DNA of 64,000 nt from Pontibacter chinhatensis. Its GTDB lineage: Bacteria; Bacteroidota; Bacteroidia; Cytophagales; Hymenobacteraceae. The stretch's first letter is position 1, and each line of letters starts with the position of its first letter. The stretch lies in NCBI RefSeq assembly GCF_900113285.1, contig NZ_FOOT01000003.1, positions 62,001 to 126,000 of the forward strand. Reading direction: 5' to 3'. The notes beneath the pieces are model-generated. The model was given only the letters and a program-made list of their open reading frames with translations, was not told the DNA's origin and searched no databases. Of the stretch, positions 37,052 through 47,347 are shown one piece after another. The position numbers and the translations under genes were made by a program.

Positions 37052-37669
37052 CTACAGCGCCAGCGAAGCCATGAGCGCCAGCAGAAAGCCGCTTCCGAAG
37101 CCGGCGTAAACCTCCTCAGGGGTATGGGCCTGCAGTGCCAGTCTGGCCGACATAACGGCTCCGGTCAGGAAAACGCCTATGATAATCGGGTAAATCAACA
37201 AGGCCTCTGGGGCCAGTTTGTGCAGCAGGACCAGCAACCCTAGGGCACCGCCCATACCAATACTGTGCGCGCTTATCTTCCAGAACTGCGTCACGATATA
37301 GGCCACAAAAACCGAGGCCGCGATGATGCCCATCACAAAGTAGAAAACAGGGTTGTAGGTTGGCTCGCGGTAAAAAAGGTAGGCAGTGGCAGCGTAGCAA
37401 ATACCCGTAAACAGCAACGGTATACTTCGTTGGTCCCGCCTGTCGGCCTCCATCGAGTCGAGGTAGCCCAGACGTACCATGGCGTACACAGCTGCTGTGG
37501 GAAGTATAAAAGTGGAGAAGAAGATCATGGCCAGCACAATCCAACGCACCTGCATGGGCAGCGTGAGCGCAGACTCGGGCAGGTAGTAAAGTATAATAGC
37601 GAAAACGTACGTCGGCAGCAGCAGCGGGTGAAAAACAACAGACAGGGCCTTTGCGAGCGAACGATTCAC
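37052..37669 (-). CDS. PAP2-like integral membrane protein (205 aa)
   Basis: The protein has six predicted membrane helices. Between and after them lie SAHSIGMGGALG (about residue 134) and SARLALQAHTPEEVYAGFG (about residue 173), which resemble motifs 2 and 3 of the PAP2 phosphatase family (SGH and SRxxxxxHxxxD). The D of motif 3 is replaced by E and the G of SGH by A. Activity as a lipid phosphatase is therefore uncertain. It follows rpoN on the same strand after a 110-bp gap of short repeats. Confidence 0.7.
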   Translation of the reverse strand: MNRSLAKALSVVFHPLLLPTYVFAIILYYLPESALTLPMQVRWIVLAMIFFSTFILPTAAVYAMVRLGYLDSMEADRRDQRSIPLLFTGICYAATAYLFYREPTYNPVFYFVMGIIAASVFVAYIVTQFWKISAHSIGMGGALGLLVLLHKLAPEALLIYPIIIGVFLTGAVMSARLALQAHTPEEVYAGFGSGFLLALMASLAL

Positions 37670-37675
37670 GGAGAA

Positions 37676-37779
37676 GTTAGAGAGTTAGAAGGTTAAAAAG
37701 TTGGGAAGTTAGAAAGTGATAAGTTGCAGCCTGGCCGGGTTATATTCATCAACAATTTAACAATCCAACCATTCAACAA
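37676..37779. repeat. Degenerate short repeats downstream of rpoN
   Basis: Two kinds are present. AGTTAGAGAGTTAGAAGGTT-type units run at about 37676-37720. CAACAATTTAACAATCCAACC-type units run at about 37748-37779. The first kind recurs at 17112-17175 and 43938-43978. Confidence 0.5.
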
Positions 37780-39222
37780 TTAAAGCTCCTTACGTAAACG
37801 GGCCACGGGGATGTTTAGCTGCTCCCTGTATTTGGCCACGGTGCGGCGGGCAATGTTATAGCCTTTCTCGTTCAGCAGTTTCTCTATCTTCTCGTCGGAG
37901 AGTGGCTTGCGCTTATTCTCGTTGTCGATGATCTCTTTGAGGATGTGCTTTACCTCGCGGCTGCTGGCGTCCTCGCCGGAGTCGGTGGCAATGCCCTCGG
38001 AGAAAAAGTACTTGAGCGGGTAGATGCCAAACTCCGTCTGTACAGCCTTGCTGTTAGCCACGCGGCTCACGGTACTGATGTCCATCCCGATTTCCTCGGC
38101 AATGTCCTTCAGGATCATCGGGCGCAACATACTCTCGTCGCCTTCCAGAAAGAAGTCGTGCTGGTACTTGATGATGGCCTCCATGGTGCGCAGTAGCGTG
38201 TTCTGGCGCTGGCGGATGGCGTCGATGAACCACTTGGCCGCGTCGAGCTTCTGCTTCACAAAAGCCACGGTCTCCTTCAGCTTCTTGTCCTTCTTATCCG
38301 ACTTGTCGTAGGCATCGAACATGTCGGCGTAGGAGCGGCTGATGCGCAGGTCCGGGGCGTTGCGGGAGTTAAGCGATAGCTCCAGCTGGCCGTTGTTGTT
38401 GGTCAATATAAAATCAGGGATGATGTACTGCACCCGTGCTATTCCCGCGCCTGCGCCACCCGGTTTCGGGTTGAGGCGGGTAATCACATCGATGGCCTTC
38501 TTCAGCTCCTCCTCCGACACGTTAAACTTGCTCTGTATCTTCTGGTAGTGCTTTTTGGTGAACTCATCAAAGGTCTGGCGGATGATGCGCTCGGCCAGCA
38601 CTGTGGTAGCGTCCTGCTCGCGGCGCTCCAGCTGCAGCAAAAGGCACTCGGGCAAATCGCGGGCGGCGATACCGGCCGGGTCGAAGGTCTGGATCAGGTG
38701 CAGCACCTGCTCTATCTCCTCCTGCGTGGTGTCGATGTTTTGGGAAAAAGCCAGGTCGTTGGCAATGGAGCTCAGCTCGCGGCGAATGTAGCCGTCGTTG
38801 TCAATGCTTCCGATCAGCTGCATGCCGATGGAATATTGCTTGTCGTCGAGGTCCAGAAAGCCGAGCTGGTCCAGCAGCGAGTCGGTCAGGGTGGTAGCCA
38901 TGGCAATGGGCATCTCCCGGTCTTCCTCGTCATCCCCGCCACGGTCACCCTGCATTTTGTAGCCGCTTATCTCATCGTCGTTCAGGTAATCGTTCAGGTC
39001 GATCTCGTCGTCCTTGCCGTAATCCTCCTCGTAATCGTCCGATGAATCGCTATACTCCTCGGCAGGCTCCTCGCGCCCCTCTTCCAGGGCAGGGTTTACC
39101 TCCAACTCCTCTTTTATGCGCATCTCCAACTCAGCAGTAGGTATCTGCAGCAGCTTGATAAATTGTATCTGCTGCGGCGATAGCTTCTGGGATAAAAGTT
39201 GTCTTAAATCGAGTCGCTGCAT
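37780..39222 (-). CDS. rpoN: RNA polymerase sigma-54 factor
   Basis: The 480-residue protein has all sigma-54 regions. The Gln/Leu-rich region I (LRQLLSQKLSPQQIQFIKLLQ) is followed by an acidic region II at about residues 50-95, the core-binding domain, and the helix-turn-helix (DIAEEIGMDISTVSRVANSK). The RpoN box ARRTVAKYRE sits at 458-467. It directs transcription from -24/-12 promoters with AAA+ activators. No activator gene is in the window. The gene is divergent from asnS. Confidence 0.97.
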   Translation of the reverse strand: MQRLDLRQLLSQKLSPQQIQFIKLLQIPTAELEMRIKEELEVNPALEEGREEPAEEYSDSSDDYEEDYGKDDEIDLNDYLNDDEISGYKMQGDRGGDDEEDREMPIAMATTLTDSLLDQLGFLDLDDKQYSIGMQLIGSIDNDGYIRRELSSIANDLAFSQNIDTTQEEIEQVLHLIQTFDPAGIAARDLPECLLLQLERREQDATTVLAERIIRQTFDEFTKKHYQKIQSKFNVSEEELKKAIDVITRLNPKPGGAGAGIARVQYIIPDFILTNNNGQLELSLNSRNAPDLRISRSYADMFDAYDKSDKKDKKLKETVAFVKQKLDAAKWFIDAIRQRQNTLLRTMEAIIKYQHDFFLEGDESMLRPMILKDIAEEIGMDISTVSRVANSKAVQTEFGIYPLKYFFSEGIATDSGEDASSREVKHILKEIIDNENKRKPLSDEKIEKLLNEKGYNIARRTVAKYREQLNIPVARLRKEL

Positions 39223-39545
39223 AGGGTATAAGGGTAAAAAGGCGCCATTTCGCGCACTTCCAAATTTAGGATAATTTTACTTGCATTTAAAAAAAAGGTT
39301 AAAATATCGTTACTTTGGGAGGTTTCCGGTAGAACGCGGCTTAGAGCACCTTAGTATGGCGCTCCGGCAAGAATAACATAAGTCAGGGTGTGGCGCGCGG
39401 GCTTCCCGGGCTTCGGAGCAGAGCTGTTTTAAAGTATAGCCGCAGCAGCCCGGAACGAATTTTGCTAAAAGGCCGGGACCGCATTATTATAAATTTTATA
39501 TTTTTAGAGGATAACTGTACCTTCAGGGTACTAATAACCATACAC
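39223..39545. other. Divergent promoter region between rpoN and asnS
   Basis: This is a 323-bp AT-rich spacer. The rpoN side holds one candidate -7 element (separate entry). The asnS side is AT-rich near 39480-39515, but no clear promoter is seen. The asnS frame stays open upstream to 39390, but that part is unconserved and the ATG at 39546 is preferred. One AAGTATA is near 39434. Confidence 0.4.
39261..39268 (-). promoter_or_regulatory. Candidate -7 promoter element of rpoN (TAAATTTG on the minus strand)
   Basis: The octamer matches TAnnTTTG exactly. It lies 39 bases upstream of the rpoN ATG. No convincing -33 TTTG partner is seen. Confidence 0.35.
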
Positions 39546-40985
<1,440 letters not shown>

Positions 40986-41006
40986 GCAAGTTTATACTTA
41001 CAGGAG

Positions 41007-41036
41007 AGCCCGGCCATACTTTGGCCGGGCTTTTTT
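41007..41036 (+). terminator. Terminator of asnS
   Basis: AGCCCGGCCA and TGGCCGGGCT form a 10-bp stem around TACTT, followed by six T residues. A TATACTT heptamer precedes the hairpin. Confidence 0.9.
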
Positions 41037-41102
41037 GTGGAGCTGTAACATCCTAAATATGATATTGCTATATTCGGGTCCCGAACCAAAGTATACGTAT
41101 AG

Positions 41103-42563
41103 ATGAACAAACTTTACTCTCTTCTGCTAGCCCTACTACTGGCTTTCCCAGCCGCTGCACAAACTGAGTTCACAAGCTTTCATGCCCAACTTACTAACCC
41201 TTCCAGTATACTTACAGCCGTTAACAGCTCAGGTGAGGTAGGTATAGTAGCCTTTGAGAATGGTGCGTTGTATAGCGCCGTTCTAGACGCTCAAGGGCAG
41301 AACACCTCCTCCTTCAAGGGTGTATTTAACTATAATGAGAAGAATGCGCTCGGCCTGATCGCGCGATCGGACCACTTCGTTTATTTCGAGAAAGTAAACG
41401 GGAAAAGGGAAGCTGTCCGCCCTTACCACATTGATAAGGCCACTGGCACCATTACGGCACTCAACCCTGTCACGCTTGCCTTAGATGACAAGGCTGAATT
41501 AGTGCAAGCGTATACACTAGGCAACCGGCTCTATAGTCTGTACTTCAGCAAAGTAACAAGCCGGGTGCAGGTGTGTGTATTTGAGAGCGAATCCGAGGTC
41601 ACAGTAAAGAATTTTAACACGCCTGTTCTGGGGCTGTACGACCGTCTGCTAAAAGGAGAAAGGCCGGTGAACCCCGTTTTTATAGATCCAACGCAGGAAC
41701 CTACGCTAGCTTCCGGGGTACATCAGAAAAAAATATATCACCAAGGAGACCAGATTCACATTGTATTTGATGGATTTGGGGCACAGCGCATGAACATCAG
41801 CAACCTGACGACAGAGGTACTGTACCTAGACCTGGCTACAGAAAAAACACGCTTTAGTGCACTGCCTCTCATCAAGAGAATACGCCCAATCGGTATAAAT
41901 TCTTACGTGCACCAGGGTATACTTTACCAGATTCAGATTAAGCCAGACTACAACATGGAGCTGGGCGCATACGACCTGGAGACCTTAACACCTCTAAAAA
42001 GCTATGCATTTAAAAAGGATGAACCGCTAACCCTAAAAGCCTCTCCGGTAGCCTCTAACAAGCAAAAAGCGCATAAAGCCGATACAGCTGTTGTGGAGAC
42101 GACAGAAACGGTACTGAAGAAACTGGGCATAGGTACCACTACTATACTTGCAGAAGAGGCTATCCCCGGCACCATCCGCCTGACACTTGGAAATTACGCG
42201 CTGACTTCGGGTAATGCAGCCATGCTTCCAACCGGCACTTCGCTCCTGAACCATGTTGGTCCAGCTGCTTTACCGGCAGTGATAGCACTCACCGCTGTAA
42301 AAGTGAATGCGGCAAACTCTGTTGAGTCTGCCAACTCTTTTCATGTATATCTACAGAAAGAGAATTTTGAGCAAGCTCTCCCTGTAGAGAACCCATCATA
42401 CTTTGAGAAATTGAGCGCCTTTAACAGACAATTAATAGCCCAGAAAGTTCCTGTCACTGCTCCTTTCACTTATGACTATAAAGGACAGATGCACTATGGC
42501 TATCTCAACAGGAAGACCCAAACAATACACATCATTACCTTTGGCAAGGAGGAACAACTATAA
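41103..42563 (+). CDS. Exported protein of unknown family (486 aa), paralogue of the one at 51961
   Basis: The protein has a signal peptide (ending FPAAAQTE). It shares an unnamed fold with the gene at 51961-53529. Matching segments are KIYHQGDQIHIVFDG / KIYSRGDKLHMVFDG, TTEVLYLDLATEKT / TTEILTLDWNTGKT, and the C-terminal MHYGYLNRKTQTIHI / LHYGYYDRRARTFRI. The repeated strand pattern suggests a beta-propeller-like surface or periplasmic protein. Codon and base use is more AT-rich than in the paralogue. It lies between asnS and kynU. The function is unknown. Confidence 0.6.
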   Translation: MNKLYSLLLALLLAFPAAAQTEFTSFHAQLTNPSSILTAVNSSGEVGIVAFENGALYSAVLDAQGQNTSSFKGVFNYNEKNALGLIARSDHFVYFEKVNGKREAVRPYHIDKATGTITALNPVTLALDDKAELVQAYTLGNRLYSLYFSKVTSRVQVCVFESESEVTVKNFNTPVLGLYDRLLKGERPVNPVFIDPTQEPTLASGVHQKKIYHQGDQIHIVFDGFGAQRMNISNLTTEVLYLDLATEKTRFSALPLIKRIRPIGINSYVHQGILYQIQIKPDYNMELGAYDLETLTPLKSYAFKKDEPLTLKASPVASNKQKAHKADTAVVETTETVLKKLGIGTTTILAEEAIPGTIRLTLGNYALTSGNAAMLPTGTSLLNHVGPAALPAVIALTAVKVNAANSVESANSFHVYLQKENFEQALPVENPSYFEKLSAFNRQLIAQKVPVTAPFTYDYKGQMHYGYLNRKTQTIHIITFGKEEQL

Positions 42564-42662
42564 TAAAGTATTATTAACAGCCTGCGGAGTCGTATAACTC
42601 TGTTAGAATATTCAGTCAGTTAAAACAGCTACCGCCGTAGCCTCAAGTATAAACCGCACACC

Positions 42663-43937
42663 ATGAACTATCAAAACACGCTTGCCTTTGCGCAGGAACA
42701 GGACCGCCAGGATCCCTTATACCATTTCAGAGACCGCTTTTACTTTCCGCAGGTAAACAAGCAGGACGCCATCTACTTCTGTGGCAACTCGCTGGGGCTG
42801 CAGCCAAAGTCGGCGCAGATGTATATCGACAACGAGATGTATAAATGGGCTAACCTGGCTGTGGAAGGGCATTTTAAGGGTGAGGAACCCTGGTTTAACT
42901 ACCACGAGCTGCTGGCTGGAGGCACTGCCCGGGTTGTAGGTGCCAAAGAGAGCGAGGTCGTGGTGATGAACCAGCTTACCGTGAACCTGCACCTGATGCT
43001 GGTGTCCTTTTACCGCCCCGAAGGCAAGCGCTTCAAAATCATTACAGAAGGCGGTGCTTTCCCCTCCGACCAGTATGCCCTGGAGACGCAGGTAAAATTT
43101 CACGGTTACAACCCAGACGAGGCCATTGTGGAGCTTTTCCCGCGGGAGGGCGAGCACACGCTGCGCACCGAAGACATCCTGCAAAGTATAAAACAGCACG
43201 GCGAGGAACTGGCGCTGGTGATGATGGGCGGCATTAACTACTACACCGGCCAGGTATTCGACATGGCGGCCATCACCAAGGCCAGCCATGAGGCGGGCGC
43301 ATTGGTAGGCTTCGACCTGGCGCATGCAGCCGGCAACGTGCCCCTGTACCTGCACGACTGGAACGTGGACTTCGCCGTGTGGTGTACTTACAAGTATCTG
43401 AACTCGGGCCCGGGTGGCACCTCCGGCGTGTTTGTGCACGAGCGCCACGGCAACGACCACAATATACCGCGTTTCGCTGGTTGGTGGGGTCACGATGCGG
43501 ACGTTCGTTTCCAGATGAAGAAGGGTTTTATACCGATGCAAGGTGCCGCTGGCTGGCAACTGAGCAATGCCCAGATTCTGCCGATGGCGGTGCACCGTGC
43601 CGCGCTGGAACTGGTTGACGAGGCCGGTGGCATGGAGGCGCTGCGTGCCAAGAGCGAAAAGCTGACCGGCTACCTGGAGTACCTCATCAACGATGTGCAC
43701 GTGGGCAAGGAGGTACTGGAGATGATTACCCCAACCGACCCGCAGGCCCGTGGCTGCCAGATTTCGCTGCTTGTAAAGAGAGATTCGCGCCTGCTGTTTA
43801 ACAAGTTGATGGAGGCCGGCATTATCGTGGATTACCGTGAGCCAAACGTCATCCGCGTAGCCCCTACCCCACTCTACAACAGCTTTGAGGAAGTATACCG
43901 CTTCTCTGAAATCCTGCACCAGTGCCTGGAGAGGTAG
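42663..43937 (+). CDS. kynU: Kynureninase
   Basis: The 424-residue PLP enzyme has the kynureninase features YFCGNSLGLQPKSA (about 38-51), GFDLAHAAGNVPLYLHDWNVDFAVWC, and the PLP lysine in TYKYLNSGPGG (Lys244). It cleaves kynurenine or 3-hydroxykynurenine to anthranilate or 3-hydroxyanthranilate plus alanine. With kmo at 49554 and the dioxygenase at 55959 it gives the 3-hydroxyanthranilate branch. A terminator follows, so it is transcribed alone. Confidence 0.95.
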   Translation: MNYQNTLAFAQEQDRQDPLYHFRDRFYFPQVNKQDAIYFCGNSLGLQPKSAQMYIDNEMYKWANLAVEGHFKGEEPWFNYHELLAGGTARVVGAKESEVVVMNQLTVNLHLMLVSFYRPEGKRFKIITEGGAFPSDQYALETQVKFHGYNPDEAIVELFPREGEHTLRTEDILQSIKQHGEELALVMMGGINYYTGQVFDMAAITKASHEAGALVGFDLAHAAGNVPLYLHDWNVDFAVWCTYKYLNSGPGGTSGVFVHERHGNDHNIPRFAGWWGHDADVRFQMKKGFIPMQGAAGWQLSNAQILPMAVHRAALELVDEAGGMEALRAKSEKLTGYLEYLINDVHVGKEVLEMITPTDPQARGCQISLLVKRDSRLLFNKLMEAGIIVDYREPNVIRVAPTPLYNSFEEVYRFSEILHQCLER

Positions 43938-43978
43938 AAGAGTTTAAGAGTTTGGGAGTTGAGGAGTTAGAGAGTATA
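43938..43978. repeat. Degenerate short repeats after kynU
   Basis: GAAGAGTTTAAGAGTTTGGG-type units fill the gap between the kynU stop and its terminator. The same style occurs at 17112-17175 and 37676-37720. Confidence 0.45.
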
Positions 43979-44019
43979 AGCGGCTGGTGCTTTAAAGTGG
44001 TGCCAGCCGCTGTTTTTTT
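43979..44019 (+). terminator. Terminator of kynU
   Basis: AGCGGCTGG at 43979-43987 pairs with CCAGCCGCT at 44003-44011 and is followed by seven T residues. An AAAGTGG segment lies in the loop. Confidence 0.85.
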
Positions 44020-44133
44020 ATTGTGCGGCAAAAAGCTTATTAGTATTTTGCTATATAGTATATTCGTTAGCCCAGTTCCGTTTAGCCGCCGGGTTTGGGC
44101 ATATAGACGGATTGAGGTTCTGTTTATACTATA

Positions 44134-44143
44134 GTTGGGCAAA
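44134..44143. repeat. Left half of a 10-bp inverted repeat flanking a small gene (GTTGGGCAAA)
   Basis: GTTGGGCAAA here is the exact complement of TTTGCCCAAC at 44582-44591. The two enclose the small TonB-C-like lipoprotein gene. GTTGGGC fits the integron R' box consensus GTTRRRY, and GCCCAAC fits the R'' consensus RYYYAAC, in the orientation expected around a cassette. Confidence 0.5.
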
Positions 44144-44154
44144 ATGAAAAGTTA

Positions 44155-44574
44155 ATGAAGAAGATTTTATACTCATTGCTCACTGTAGGTTTCATTTTTA
44201 CAGGCTGCACACAAAGCAGCGTTAATGGTGAAGAAGTAATTGTTGAGCCAAAAAGTGAAGAGCTTATCATTGACCCAGTTGAATCCATGCCAAGATTTCC
44301 TGGTGGAGAAGATTCGCTTACAGCTTATTTGAACAAGAATAATCAATGGAGAGTGGGGCAATCAACGATAGAGGGAAGAGTAGTTGTAGGCTTTGTTGTA
44401 AGTGAAAAGGGTGAATTGAAGGAAATTGAAGTCTTGAAAAGTCTTTGCCAATCTTGTGATAAAGAAGCTATAAGATTAGTAGAAAGCATGCCTGATTGGA
44501 TACCAGCCGAAGAGAATGGAAAGCCAGTACCAAAGAGAATGATGTTACCGATTAGTTTTGATGGTTTGAAGTAA
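44155..44574 (+). CDS. Small lipoprotein with TonB C-terminal-like domain
   Basis: The 139-residue protein has a lipoprotein signal (VGFIFTGC, Cys at residue 18) and a TonB_C-type domain. Marker segments are EGRVVVGFVVSEKGELKEIEVLKS, CDKEAIRLVESMPDWIPAEENGKPV and MMLPISFDG. It lacks the N-terminal membrane helix and Pro-rich linker of a true TonB, so it is not an energy transducer of normal design. It is markedly more AT-rich than kynU upstream. It is the first of three small same-strand genes in an AT-rich patch. Confidence 0.75.
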   Translation: MKKILYSLLTVGFIFTGCTQSSVNGEEVIVEPKSEELIIDPVESMPRFPGGEDSLTAYLNKNNQWRVGQSTIEGRVVVGFVVSEKGELKEIEVLKSLCQSCDKEAIRLVESMPDWIPAEENGKPVPKRMMLPISFDGLK

Positions 44575-44581
44575 AAACCCC

Positions 44582-44652
44582 TTTGCCCAACACAGCACAT
44601 GAGCAAAGCTTCGGCTGCGCCTCGCTCACCTCATGTACGAATACCGTTCCCA
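44582..44652 (+). repeat. attC-like palindromic segment after the TonB-C-like gene
   Basis: GCCCAAC at 44585-44591 fits the R'' box RYYYAAC. ACAGCAC follows directly. A stem of ACATGAG (44597-44603) with CTCATGT (44630-44636) encloses an inner AGC-TTCG-GCT hairpin. The expected right box GTTRRRY is not found; the nearest is GTTCCCA at 44646-44652. It could be a degenerate integron recombination site or a plain hairpin. Confidence 0.35.
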
Positions 44653-44676
44653 ATTCAAAATAAGAACTACAGCAAT

Positions 44677-45063
44677 ATGATTAGAAGCTTATTACTCATC
44701 GCCTTCCTGGTTGTCCTTGTAGCTAACAATACTTACTGCCAAGGCGTGCTGGATACCGAGAAGTATAAAGATGCAGAGCTATTTGCCGTAAAAAAGGGCT
44801 ATGACGTGGCACAAAGGCTGGAAGAAATAAAAGCGGTAGAGGGACAGGAAATAACAGTCTTTCATGTGTCGGGTAAGCAAAACAAAATAAAGCTGAGTTA
44901 TACTGGAGTTGCGGAAATGTCCAACAACCCCAACTTTTCTGATAAAAGCAAAGCCACCCTTATAACCGTTCGGACAAAAGATGAGAGCGGAATGGTGCGG
45001 GTGTACTTTCCCTTAACCAATGATAGCCGGTATAGAATTTACCTGACGGAAAAAATGAAGTAA
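44677..45063 (+). CDS. Small exported protein of unknown function (128 aa)
   Basis: The start at 44677 (MIRSLLLIAF) opens a signal peptide ending NTYCQG; the frame extends 78 bp further upstream across the palindrome. The mature protein is short and beta-rich (ITVFHVSGKQNKIKLSYTG, VRVYFPLTNDSRYRIYLT). No family is recognised. It is AT-rich like its two neighbours. Confidence 0.55.
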   Translation: MIRSLLLIAFLVVLVANNTYCQGVLDTEKYKDAELFAVKKGYDVAQRLEEIKAVEGQEITVFHVSGKQNKIKLSYTGVAEMSNNPNFSDKSKATLITVRTKDESGMVRVYFPLTNDSRYRIYLTEKMK

Positions 45064-45129
45064 GGATGGCTACCGCGAATTCCGGCCTTTATGCTGCACG
45101 TTTAACATCTGGAAGAATTAAATTACAGA

Positions 45130-45570
45130 GTGAAAAACAAGAAGCATTTTGCTCTATCAGAAAGTATAGCTGACAATAAGCAGTGGCTTATACTTTTGAA
45201 CGCTTATTTAGGGCAAGCTGACTTCGCTGAATTTAACGTCCTTTACGACCCAACTAACCTGCTGCCTGAGCTAGAGGCGCTTGAACCAGATTTAGTGGAA
45301 GCAGGAAAAAGAAGTGATAAGTTTTATGCAAGCGGGTCCTTCCGAAGGTATAGATTATCTCCAAGAGTGAAAGACTTTATACTTTCAAAGCCTTACAACG
45401 CGTGGAGAAATTACCAGTTTGAGGACTTATCGCTTCTAAAGGATGGCACCGAAATACTCGCTACCATTACGCATGAAAATTATATTTTTGCCCGGATGTC
45501 TGAACAGGAGAGAGCAGAACTGAACAGGCAAGAGTTAGAATTTGGAGCACTGCAGGAAACAAAGGAATAA
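45130..45570 (+). CDS. Hypothetical protein (146 aa)
   Basis: The frame starts with GTG at 45130. The protein is soluble and acidic, with no signal peptide. LLNAYLGQADFAEFNVLYDP and FILSKPYNAWRNYQFEDLSLLKDGTEILATITHENYIF suggest an alpha/beta fold, possibly immunity-protein-like, but I recognise no family. It is the third of three small AT-rich genes. It is followed at 45585-45605 by GCCCAA-GCT-ACAGCACTTCGG, which resembles the palindrome after the first gene. Confidence 0.5.
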   Translation: MKNKKHFALSESIADNKQWLILLNAYLGQADFAEFNVLYDPTNLLPELEALEPDLVEAGKRSDKFYASGSFRRYRLSPRVKDFILSKPYNAWRNYQFEDLSLLKDGTEILATITHENYIFARMSEQERAELNRQELEFGALQETKE

Positions 45571-45681
45571 AGCTCCGCAGCCAGGCCCAAGCTACAGCAC
45601 TTCGGTCGCTGGCACGTCGCGCGCTAATTCATACCACAACAACTTTAACCATAAACTTACGACCACTCCTAAATCAGTAAC

Positions 45682-46758
45682 ATGAGATTATTTCTTCAGT
45701 GGACCATTTTCATTCCGGCGTTGGCCTGGCTCCTGTTTTTTTCCGGGCTTATCTATGACAGCAGTTTCTTCCAGGTTATAGCGAGTGTACTGCTTATCTT
45801 AAGCGTGATGTCGGCCGTGCATCACTCCGAGATTATAGCAGAGCGGGTAGGAGAACCGTACGGCACCATTATCCTGGCCATATCCATCACCGTTATCGAG
45901 GTTTCCATCATCGTTTCCCTGATGATGTCGGAAGGGCAGGAAGCCGCCTCGCTGGCCCGGGATACCGTGTATGCAGCCACAATGCTCATCCTTAACGGCA
46001 TTATCGGACTTTGCCTGCTGATAGGCGGCCTGAAACACTACGAGCAGAACTTCTCCGCGCCCTCTGTTACCATAGCCCTTATCTCGCTCGTTTCGATTGT
46101 GGTATTCACCCTAGTGTTTCCCACCTTCACTGAAAGCGTGCAGGGGTCTTACTACTCCACTCCCCAGCTTATTTTTGCCTCTATCGCCTGTCTGGTTATC
46201 TACGCTACCTTTTTGTTTGCGCAAACCAGAAGGTACCGACAGTATTTCCTTACCATTGGCCCCGATGAGAACGAAGAAGCAGCCGAGCCTATTCCAATTC
46301 CCAACAAGGTGTTCATCATGAGCCTTGTGTTTCTGATTGTCAGCCTGGGCATTGTGGTATTGCTGGCCAAAACCCTTTCGCCTACCATCGAAAGCATCAT
46401 TATCAGCTACAGCCTGCCAAAATCACTAGTGGGTGTTGTGATTGCGGCCATCATTCTATTGCCAGAAGCAATCGCCGCCATTATTGCGGCCAGAAAAAAC
46501 AGGCTCCAGACAAGTATAAATTTATCGTTGGGCTCTGCCCTGGCAAGTATAGGCCTGACGATTCCGAGCGTTGCGGTGGTTTGTATTATACTGGATGTGC
46601 CCGTTATCCTGGGGCTGGATATAAAGTCTATTGTGCTGCTGGGCCTGTCGGTATTTACGGTGATGCTGTCGCTGAGCAGCGGCAAGACCAATGTGGTGTA
46701 CGGGGTGGTGCTGCTGATTAACCTGTTCGCCTTTATATTCCTGATGATATACCCCTGA
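45682..46758 (+). CDS. ChaA-like calcium/cation:proton antiporter
   Basis: The 358-residue protein has about 11 membrane helices. It carries the two alpha-repeats of the CaCA superfamily: AERVGEPYGTIILAISITVIEVSIIVSLM near residue 55 and LLPEAIAAIIAARKNRLQTSINLSLGSALASIGLTIP near residue 260. The paired acidic and Ser/Gly residues in these repeats bind Ca2+ or Na+. It most resembles ChaA. It probably expels Ca2+ or Na+ in exchange for protons across the inner membrane. Confidence 0.88.
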   Translation: MRLFLQWTIFIPALAWLLFFSGLIYDSSFFQVIASVLLILSVMSAVHHSEIIAERVGEPYGTIILAISITVIEVSIIVSLMMSEGQEAASLARDTVYAATMLILNGIIGLCLLIGGLKHYEQNFSAPSVTIALISLVSIVVFTLVFPTFTESVQGSYYSTPQLIFASIACLVIYATFLFAQTRRYRQYFLTIGPDENEEAAEPIPIPNKVFIMSLVFLIVSLGIVVLLAKTLSPTIESIIISYSLPKSLVGVVIAAIILLPEAIAAIIAARKNRLQTSINLSLGSALASIGLTIPSVAVVCIILDVPVILGLDIKSIVLLGLSVFTVMLSLSSGKTNVVYGVVLLINLFAFIFLMIYP

Positions 46759-46879
46759 GGCAGCAGGGGGGCGCTCTGTATTTTGCCCTCCTGGTAGGAA
46801 TTGGGTGGCAACCACAACCAACGAGCCAAAGGAAAAAAATAGCTTTCAGAAAGTATAAATAACCACAAACACTTACAGG

Positions 46880-47326
46880 ATGAACCCAATCGTCAGAAAC
46901 ATTTTAGCTGCTATAGCTGGTGTTGTCATCGGCAGCGCCGTGAACATGGCCCTTATCACGGTCAGCGGATCGGTTATTCCTCCGCCGGAGGGCGCAAATG
47001 TTACCACCACGGAAGGCTTAAGAGCATCGATGCATCTGCTCCAGCCCAAGCATTTCATTTTCCCTTTCCTGGCCCATGCCCTGGGTACACTGGTAGGGGC
47101 GTTTGTAGCTGCAGCCATTGCCGCTAACCACAAAATGAGGTTTGCGTTCGGCATCGGCATTTATTTCCTGGCCGGGGGAATTGCCAGCGTGTTCCTGCTC
47201 CCGTCACCGACCTGGTATACTGTTGTGGATCTGGTTGGAGCCTACCTCCCCATGGCCTACATAGCCGGAAAGCTGGCCGCCAGAAAAGCGAAACCAGTGC
47301 CGCATGAAAGTATGGCTCAGGGTTAA
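46880..47326 (+). CDS. Hypothetical four-helix membrane protein (148 aa)
   Basis: Four hydrophobic helices fill most of the protein: NILAAIAGVVIGSAVNMALI, FPFLAHALGTLVGAFVAAAI, MRFAFGIGIYFLAGGIASVF and LVGAYLPMAYIAGKL. A short periplasmic loop with PPPEGANVTTTEG lies between helices 1 and 2. It lies 121 bp after the antiporter on the same strand. The family is not recognised by me. Confidence 0.55.
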   Translation: MNPIVRNILAAIAGVVIGSAVNMALITVSGSVIPPPEGANVTTTEGLRASMHLLQPKHFIFPFLAHALGTLVGAFVAAAIAANHKMRFAFGIGIYFLAGGIASVFLLPSPTWYTVVDLVGAYLPMAYIAGKLAARKAKPVPHESMAQG

Positions 47327-47347
47327 AACGGGGAACAGTAGCTGTCG

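Noticed and set aside
42717..43919. A 400-codon open frame antisense to kynU
   Set aside because: It mirrors kynU almost exactly and has the His/Val/Gln-rich composition typical of shadow frames.
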